A stretch of DNA of 55,729 nt from positions 1-55,729 of the forward strand of contig CACWKX010000015.1 of the NCBI GenBank assembly GCA_902761585.1, given 5' to 3'. Of this stretch, positions 50,671-55,729 are shown piece after piece. Both the position numbers and the translations under genes were made by a program. This stretch comes from an uncultured Lachnospiraceae bacterium. Lineage in GTDB: Bacteria > Bacillota > Clostridia > Lachnospirales > Lachnospiraceae. The notes beneath the pieces were generated by a model that did no database searches, had not been told where the DNA came from, and saw only the letters and a list, made by a program, of their open reading frames with translations. Each line of letters opens with the position of its first letter. Position 1 is the first letter of the stretch.

Positions 50671-53217
50671 ATGGATACAATCCGTAACAACAAATACACG
50701 AAACCGGCAGAGCTTGCGCTGAAGGAAGCGCATAAGTTGGCAGAAAAATATCATGCGCAGAGCGTCGGAACCGAGCACATCCTGCTGGGGCTTCTCTCCC
50801 GCAGCGAGGGGACAGCCGCGGTTGTCCTGAAGGACTGCGGTGTCACGGAGGAGAGTCTCTCCGATCTGGTGGAGAAGCTGATCGGGGAAGGAAGCGCGGA
50901 GACAACGGAGAAGGACAGCTATACGCCGCGGGCAGCGTCGGCGCTGAAGGCTTCCGGCGTGCAGGCGAAGTACTTTTACTCTTCTGACATCGGGACGGAG
51001 CATATTCTGCTTGCACTGATGCGGGATATCGACTGCAACGCGGCAAAGCTGCTGCATACGCTGCATGTCGATTTTCAGGAGATGTACCAGCGGATCCTTG
51101 ATATCATCGGCGTGCCCGATGACATGGCGGCCGACTATCTGTCCAATGTCCTTCAGACGGCACAGGGACAGACCGGCGCGACCCCGACACTGGACCAGTA
51201 TTCGCGGGATCTGACGGACGATGTCCGGTCCGGCAAGATTGACCCGGTGGTGGGCCGGGAGGAGGAGACGGAGCGGATCTGCCGCATCCTCTGCCGGAAG
51301 ACAAAGAATAATCCCTGCCTGATCGGTGAGCCGGGCGTGGGAAAGACAGCGATCGTCGAGGGACTTGCCCAGAGGATTGTACGGGGAGATGTCCCGGACC
51401 CGCTGAAGGGAAAGCGGCTGGTCATGCTGGACATTGCGGGTATGGTCGCCGGCGCCAAGTTCCGGGGGGATTTTGAGGAACGCATCAAGGGTGCCATGCA
51501 GGAGGCGTCGGACAGCAGCGATGTGCTGCTCTTCATTGACGAGATTCATACGATCATCGGTGCGGGGAGCTCGGAAGGTGCGCTGGACGCGGCGAATATC
51601 ATGAAGCCGATGCTCTCGCGCGGAGAGATTCAGGTGATCGGGGCGACCACGGTCGATGAGTACAGAAAGCATATCGAGAAGGATGCCGCGCTGGAGCGGC
51701 GTTTTCAGTCGATTTTGGTTGAGGAGCCGACACCGGAGCAGTGTGTCCGGATTCTCGAGGGGATCAGGCCGGCATACGAGAAGCACCATGAGGTAAAGAT
51801 CTCGGACGAAGCGATCGAAGCCTGCGTAAGGCTGAGCAGACGGTATGTGACAGACCGGTTTCTGCCTGACAAGGCGATTGATCTGATGGATGAGGCCTGT
51901 TCCAGGCGGCAGCTTCAATCCTATTATCAGAAAAACGGGCAGTCGGAGAAGGAGACAGGGGATCTTGCCGGTCTCAGAAGAGAGCTGGAAGCCGCGCTGT
52001 CGGCCGGCGATCTTGAGAAGGCGCGGGAAGTCCACGCCGGAATCGAGGCGCTGGAGAGAAAGGCAGCCCGGCATACCCAGGGCACCGGCGGACGCGCGCG
52101 GACCGTCACGGCGGAGGACATCGCCGTCACGGTCTCTGAGTGGACGAAGATTCCGGTCACAAGGCTGACAGAGAGCGAAAGCAGGAAGCTGGTCGGCCTG
52201 GAGAAGACACTTCATAAAAGAATCATCGGCCAGAATGAGGCCGTCGAGGCGGTCAGCAGGGCAATCCGCCGCGGACGCGCAGGACTCCGGGATCCGAAGA
52301 GACCGGTAGGATCATTTCTCTTTCTGGGACCGACCGGAGTCGGAAAGACAGAGCTTTCGAAGGCGCTGGCGGAGGCGGTCTTCGGCAGTGAGAAGAATAT
52401 CATACGCGTCGACATGTCGGAGTACATGGAGAAGTTCGATGTCTCGAAAATGATCGGCTCGCCGCCCGGCTATGTCGGGTACGATGAGGGCGGACAGCTG
52501 TCCGAGCAGGTGCGGCGACACCCTTACTCCGTCGTGCTGTTTGATGAGATCGAGAAAGCACATCCGGACATATTCAATGTGCTGCTGCAGGTGCTGGATG
52601 AAGGAAATTTCACAGACGCGCAGGGCAGGAAGGTTGATTTCCGCAATACGGTCATCATCATGACATCGAACGCCGGTGCGCAGCAGATCATATCCCCGAA
52701 GAAACTTGGGTTCAGCAGCGGAAATGACGAGAAGGCGGACTACGAGGCGATGAAGAGCTCCGTGATGGGTGAGGTGAATCGCATCTTCCGCCCGGAGTTT
52801 CTGAACCGGATCGATGACATCATCGTGTTCCATCCGCTCCGAAAGCCGGAGATCCGGCAGATCGCGGATCTGATCATTGACAGACTGGCCGGACGGGCAA
52901 AGAGTCAGACCGGAATCATTCTGAAGGTGAAGCCGGCTGTCCGGGACTATATCGCTCAGAAGGGCTTTGACCCGAAGTTCGGGGCGAGGCCGCTGAAGCG
53001 GGCTGTTCAGAGTGAGATCGAGGATCCGCTTTCCGAAGAGATCCTGCAGGGCGGTGTGAAAAAGGGAAAGACCATCTCCTGCGATTATCAGGACGGGAAA
53101 GTTACCTTCCGACAGGCACCGGACAGGGAAAAGAGCAGGAAAACAAGAAAGCCGGAGCAGTCAGTAAAAGCAGATCAGGCAGAAAAAGCAGAACAGGCAG
53201 ACCAGAAAACAGAGTAA
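50671..53217 (+). CDS. clpC: ATP-dependent Clp protease ATPase subunit ClpC
   Basis: 848 aa from ATG 50671; the earlier in-frame GTG 50629 gives a non-standard N-terminus. It unfolds proteins and feeds them to ClpP in the cytoplasm. Two Clp-N repeats (about 8-145), first AAA+ with GEPGVGKTA and LLFIDEIHTIIG, a UVR-like middle segment (AALSAGDLEKAREVHAG), and second AAA+ with GPTGVGKTELSKAL and LFDEIEKAHPD. LGF in KKLGFSSG is a candidate ClpP-binding loop. The last 45 residues are Lys/Glu/Gln-rich and extra. No ctsR or mcsAB next to it. Confidence 0.94.
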   Translation: MDTIRNNKYTKPAELALKEAHKLAEKYHAQSVGTEHILLGLLSRSEGTAAVVLKDCGVTEESLSDLVEKLIGEGSAETTEKDSYTPRAASALKASGVQAKYFYSSDIGTEHILLALMRDIDCNAAKLLHTLHVDFQEMYQRILDIIGVPDDMAADYLSNVLQTAQGQTGATPTLDQYSRDLTDDVRSGKIDPVVGREEETERICRILCRKTKNNPCLIGEPGVGKTAIVEGLAQRIVRGDVPDPLKGKRLVMLDIAGMVAGAKFRGDFEERIKGAMQEASDSSDVLLFIDEIHTIIGAGSSEGALDAANIMKPMLSRGEIQVIGATTVDEYRKHIEKDAALERRFQSILVEEPTPEQCVRILEGIRPAYEKHHEVKISDEAIEACVRLSRRYVTDRFLPDKAIDLMDEACSRRQLQSYYQKNGQSEKETGDLAGLRRELEAALSAGDLEKAREVHAGIEALERKAARHTQGTGGRARTVTAEDIAVTVSEWTKIPVTRLTESESRKLVGLEKTLHKRIIGQNEAVEAVSRAIRRGRAGLRDPKRPVGSFLFLGPTGVGKTELSKALAEAVFGSEKNIIRVDMSEYMEKFDVSKMIGSPPGYVGYDEGGQLSEQVRRHPYSVVLFDEIEKAHPDIFNVLLQVLDEGNFTDAQGRKVDFRNTVIIMTSNAGAQQIISPKKLGFSSGNDEKADYEAMKSSVMGEVNRIFRPEFLNRIDDIIVFHPLRKPEIRQIADLIIDRLAGRAKSQTGIILKVKPAVRDYIAQKGFDPKFGARPLKRAVQSEIEDPLSEEILQGGVKKGKTISCDYQDGKVTFRQAPDREKSRKTRKPEQSVKADQAEKAEQADQKTE

Positions 53218-53248
53218 AGACAGACAAGATACCAGGAAAGGAGCCATT

Positions 53249-53662
53249 ATGGCAGTCGTAAAGGAACTGATCAGACCAGAGGAAGACGGAAGCATCAGCT
53301 TCGGAGATTATGAGCTTTCTCAGAAGACCAAGAAGAGTGACGTGGAGGTTCACGGGGACAGCTACAAGGTCAAAACCTTCAGCGAGGTCACAAGACTTGA
53401 GTGCAATGACATGCTTGTATATGAATCCGAGCCGGGAACCGCGGTCTCTCATTTCCAGGAAGATGAGACGGGCGTGACATTCAGGGTGGAAGGACCTGAG
53501 GATGCGCAGATTATTCTGGGACTGGCTGACAATGCCTCCTATCGTGTCTGCATCGACGGAGAGGATCAGGGTATTATGGAGACCGGCATGGGCGGAAAGC
53601 TGGTTCTGTCCGTGGAGCTTCAGGCAGCGGAGAGCGTGCTGGTCGAGGTGAAGAAGGACTGA
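53249..53662 (+). CDS. Small beta-rich protein between clpC and radA
   Basis: 137 aa, no signal peptide or membrane helix. The sequence starts MAVVKELIRPEEDGSISFGD and continues with VEVHGDSYKVKTF, MLVYESEPGTAV and EDAQIILGL, with alternating polar and hydrophobic residues that suggest a beta-sandwich. Homologues in Lachnospiraceae are, as I recall, often named 'endosialidase', but nothing here supports that activity. GGAAAGGAG lies 7-8 nt before the ATG. Its place between clpC and radA suggests a shared operon. Confidence 0.65.
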   Translation: MAVVKELIRPEEDGSISFGDYELSQKTKKSDVEVHGDSYKVKTFSEVTRLECNDMLVYESEPGTAVSHFQEDETGVTFRVEGPEDAQIILGLADNASYRVCIDGEDQGIMETGMGGKLVLSVELQAAESVLVEVKKD

Positions 53663-53733
53663 GAAAGGGCCCGGCGGCGAGGCGTGCCGCCGGACAGTGA
53701 CAGGCAGCTGAGCAGGCTGTTTCGGAGAACAAT

Positions 53734-55398
53734 ATGGCAAAAGGAAAAGAAACGGCGTTCTTCTGTCAGAACTGCGGCTATGAGTCTGCAAAGTGGATGG
53801 GACAGTGCCCGGCATGCCACGAGTGGAATACCTTCGTGGAGGAGCCGGCTGCGCAGGTCGCATCCACTTCGTCATCAGGGACAAAAAAACCGACGTCAGG
53901 CGTCGTGAAGTGGGAGACACTGGGAGACAGGGCGGGGAAGACAGGTGCGTTTGCGCTTCGTTCCGGAAAGCAGGCGGCCATTCCGCAGGGCGGGACAAAA
54001 GGCGAGGCAGGCACGTCCGTCACGTCCGTCAAGTTCGGAGGACAAAGCGGATCCGGAGCATCCATGTCAGAGGAAATGGGTGACCGCGTCAGCATGTCCG
54101 GTGCTGCATCCGGCTTCGGCAGTCGGAAGGAGCCGATTTCGGCTTCGGCGCGCCGCGCTTCCCGATCGAAGGCGCTTCCGCTGAGCCGCATCACGGCTTC
54201 CGATGCGGAGCGTGTCTCATCCGGCATCGGAGAGATGGACCGGGTACTCGGAGGCGGCATTGTGCCGGGCTCTCTGGTGCTGGTCGGGGGCGATCCGGGA
54301 ATCGGAAAGTCCACGCTTCTTCTTCAGATGTGCAGAAACCTGACAGATGAGAAGCAGATGGGCGGACTTCCGGCGCGGGTCCTCTATGTTTCCGGGGAGG
54401 AATCCCAGCAGCAGATCAAGCTGCGTGCAAACCGGATGGGAGATTTTTCAGACAGTCTGCTGGTGATGTGTGAGACGAATCTGAGCGATATTCAGGAAGC
54501 GATCGCCGTTCTCGAGCCGCAGGTTGTCATCATCGACTCGATCCAGACGATGTACAGCGAGACCGTTTCCTCGGCTCCGGGTTCGGTTTCCCAGGTCCGG
54601 GAAGCGACAGGGGTCCTGATGCAGCTCGCAAAGGGACTAGGCGTCACCATCTTCATCATCGGCCATGTGACGAAAGAGGGAGCGGTTGCCGGGCCGAGGG
54701 TGCTCGAGCATATGGTTGATACGGTCCTGTATTTTGAAGGAGACCGGCATGCCAGCTACCGCATCCTTCACGCCGTCAAGAACCGTTTCGGCTCCACCGA
54801 CGAAATCGGCGTGTTTGAGATGAAGGGAAATGGGCTTCGCGAGGTTCTCAATCCGTCGGAATTCATGCTGGAGGGGAGGCCAGAGGGAGCCTCCGGCTCT
54901 GTTGTCGCCTGCTCGATCGAGGGGACACGGCCGATTCTGATCGAGGTGCAGGCGCTGACAGCGCCCTCCAACCTTGCGTATCCAAGGCGGACAGTTGACG
55001 GCGCGGACCTGAATCGGGTGAACCTGCTGCTGGCGGTTCTGGAGAGGCGGCTGGGACTGTCTCTGTCCCAGGCGGACGTCTATGTGAATATTGCCGGGGG
55101 AGTCAGGATGAAGGAGCCAGCGATTGATCTGGGTATCATCATCGCGGTGATCTCCTCCTACAAGGACATCGTCATCGACCCGCGGACACTTGTGTTCGGG
55201 GAGGTCGGGCTGTCCGGCGAGATCCGCTCGGTCAGTCAGGCGCCTCTGCGCGTGCGCGAGGCGGAAAAGCTTGGCTTTTCAACCGTGATCCTTCCGCAGG
55301 CGTGCGTAAGGAGTGTCGGGCGGACAGAGGGAATCCGCCTGATCGGCGTCAGGACGGTCCGGGATGTCGTCACTGCAGTCAGTGGCAGGGGATACTGA
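53734..55398 (+). CDS. radA: DNA repair protein RadA
   Basis: 554 aa; the usual length is about 455 aa. RadA is a RecA-like branch-migration ATPase acting in recombination. Seen: zinc finger CQNC...CPAC (residues 11-28), Walker A GDPGIGKST (about residue 186), the KNRFGSTDEIGVFEM motif specific to RadA, and a C-terminal Lon-like domain. Between zinc finger and Walker A lies a Ser/Gly/Lys/Ala-rich stretch about 90 residues longer than usual. A strong ribosome site is not obvious; CGGAG lies 9 nt before the ATG. Confidence 0.93.
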   Translation: MAKGKETAFFCQNCGYESAKWMGQCPACHEWNTFVEEPAAQVASTSSSGTKKPTSGVVKWETLGDRAGKTGAFALRSGKQAAIPQGGTKGEAGTSVTSVKFGGQSGSGASMSEEMGDRVSMSGAASGFGSRKEPISASARRASRSKALPLSRITASDAERVSSGIGEMDRVLGGGIVPGSLVLVGGDPGIGKSTLLLQMCRNLTDEKQMGGLPARVLYVSGEESQQQIKLRANRMGDFSDSLLVMCETNLSDIQEAIAVLEPQVVIIDSIQTMYSETVSSAPGSVSQVREATGVLMQLAKGLGVTIFIIGHVTKEGAVAGPRVLEHMVDTVLYFEGDRHASYRILHAVKNRFGSTDEIGVFEMKGNGLREVLNPSEFMLEGRPEGASGSVVACSIEGTRPILIEVQALTAPSNLAYPRRTVDGADLNRVNLLLAVLERRLGLSLSQADVYVNIAGGVRMKEPAIDLGIIIAVISSYKDIVIDPRTLVFGEVGLSGEIRSVSQAPLRVREAEKLGFSTVILPQACVRSVGRTEGIRLIGVRTVRDVVTAVSGRGY

Positions 55399-55541
55399 AG
55401 GATAACTGTGGTGCCCCCTCCACAGGCCGTCCGAAAACCTTGATTTTCTGTGGCCTGACAACCAATTCTGGCATAAAATATGCCCATTTTTCATGCACAT
55501 TGAAAGCTGAATAAAGTACACAGTTTCAGAAGACAAAAGGT

Positions 55542-55634
55542 TTATGTTGCAGTCATCAGCTCCATCATTTTGTCGAACCCAAGCAACTTTTTTGCCCGTT
55601 CGATGTTATATCCAAGACAAAAGAGCGCAAACGG
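55542..55634 (-). pseudogene. 3' remnant of a DDE transposase gene
   Basis: Read on the minus strand, the last codons before the TAA stop (55542-55544) give FALFCLGYNIERAKKLLGF and a short tail MMELMTAT. This resembles the C-terminus of an IS1182-like or IS5-like DDE transposase. The match ends near 55634, where the sequence changes to the end of the neighbouring IS element, so the gene was cut. The family name is tentative. Confidence 0.5.
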
Positions 55635-55729
55635 GGGTGCGGACGAAATCCTGGACCAAATGAGGTCATTAACAGGAGGAGGTCACGCACATGTATTCCT
55701 ACGAAGAACGATTGAAGGCCGTTCAGCTT
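55635..55729 (+). mobile_element. 5' end of an IS3-type insertion sequence (partial)
   Basis: From about 55635 (GGTGCGGACGAAATCCTGGACC, quoted in part as CGGACGAAATCCTGG) the sequence resembles an IS3-type left end, and a transposase frame opens 57 nt later. The element runs off the window, so no right inverted repeat or target duplication can be checked. The left boundary is approximate. Confidence 0.5.
55691..55729 (+). CDS. IS3-type transposase orfA, first 13 codons (partial)
   Basis: ATG 55691 with AGGAGGAGG about 9 nt upstream reads MYSYEERLKAVQL, the usual opening of IS3-group helix-turn-helix orfA proteins, which bind the IS ends. Only 39 nt are in the window. Confidence 0.55.
   Translation, partial: MYSYEERLKAVQL

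Overview
The window looks like a chromosomal segment of a Gram-positive anaerobe of the class Clostridia, most likely a Lachnospiraceae member with moderately high GC. Reasons: several small families typical of that group are present (proteins resembling DUF4428, DUF6171, DUF6142 and DUF4364), Shine-Dalgarno sites are strong and purine-rich, the holB-ricT-trmN6-rsmI gene order is that of Firmicutes, and an M29 aminopeptidase with a long N-terminal extension is present. No database could be searched, so the taxonomic call is an inference from gene content.

Layout. 1-723: the 3' end of a 23S rRNA gene followed by a five-tRNA array (Asp, Thr, Tyr, initiator Met, Phe) and a terminator. 0.8-4.7 kb: a MATE exporter, D-Ala-D-Ala ligase and a divergent Gfo/Idh oxidoreductase. 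4.7-5.6 kb: a gene-poor stretch holding a 25-bp minisatellite, a structured repeated element and the stub of a GPH sugar symporter. 5.6-6.8 kb: a DUF4428-type protein with a glycine/asparagine/glutamine/tyrosine-rich repeat tail. 6.85-16.5 kb: an arabinan or arabino-oligosaccharide utilisation locus on the minus strand (binding protein, two ABC permeases, GH51 arabinofuranosidase, a small Cys-rich protein, secreted GH43 arabinanase), flanked by two paralogous winged-helix regulators facing each other. 16.7-24.8 kb: housekeeping genes (tatD, a PLP decarboxylase-fold protein, a guanylate-kinase-like protein, holB, ricT, trmN6, rsmI). 24.9-36.8 kb: AraC regulator, glycogen phosphorylase, mgtE, an ArsB/NhaD-type permease, a zinc-ribbon membrane protein, an SH3/SleB-type wall hydrolase, a DUF4364 protein and a polysaccharide-deacetylase-like protein. 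36.8-42.0 kb: pyrC-pyrF-pyrK-pyrD-pyrE, then VanZ-like and DUF6142-like membrane proteins. 43.2-49.1 kb: M29 aminopeptidase and purE-purM-purN-purD. 49.1-55.4 kb: a cadherin-like beta-sandwich membrane protein, clpC, a small beta-rich protein and radA. 55.4-55.7 kb: the 3' remnant of one transposase abutting the start of an IS3-type element that runs off the window.

How genes work together. The arabinan locus forms a pathway: the secreted GH43 enzyme cuts arabinan outside, the binding protein and permeases import oligosaccharides, and the cytoplasmic GH51 enzyme releases arabinose. The ATPase subunit is not in the window. The pyr genes give five steps or subunits of UMP synthesis, and the pur genes give four steps of IMP synthesis.

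Two unusual themes run through the window. First, many gaps and gene ends carry tandem repeats with exact periods (12, 15, 25, 37, 39, 42, 48, 60, 61 and 84 bp). Second, several conserved enzymes (RadA, RicT, the PLP enzyme, PyrC, PyrF, the M29 aminopeptidase) carry extra linkers, tails or inserted segments compared with the usual family length. The most interesting candidates are a two-copy hairpin/short-ORF element (about 5.02 and 30.53 kb) and the pair of tail-to-tail ArsR-like regulators with a beta-rich sensor domain.
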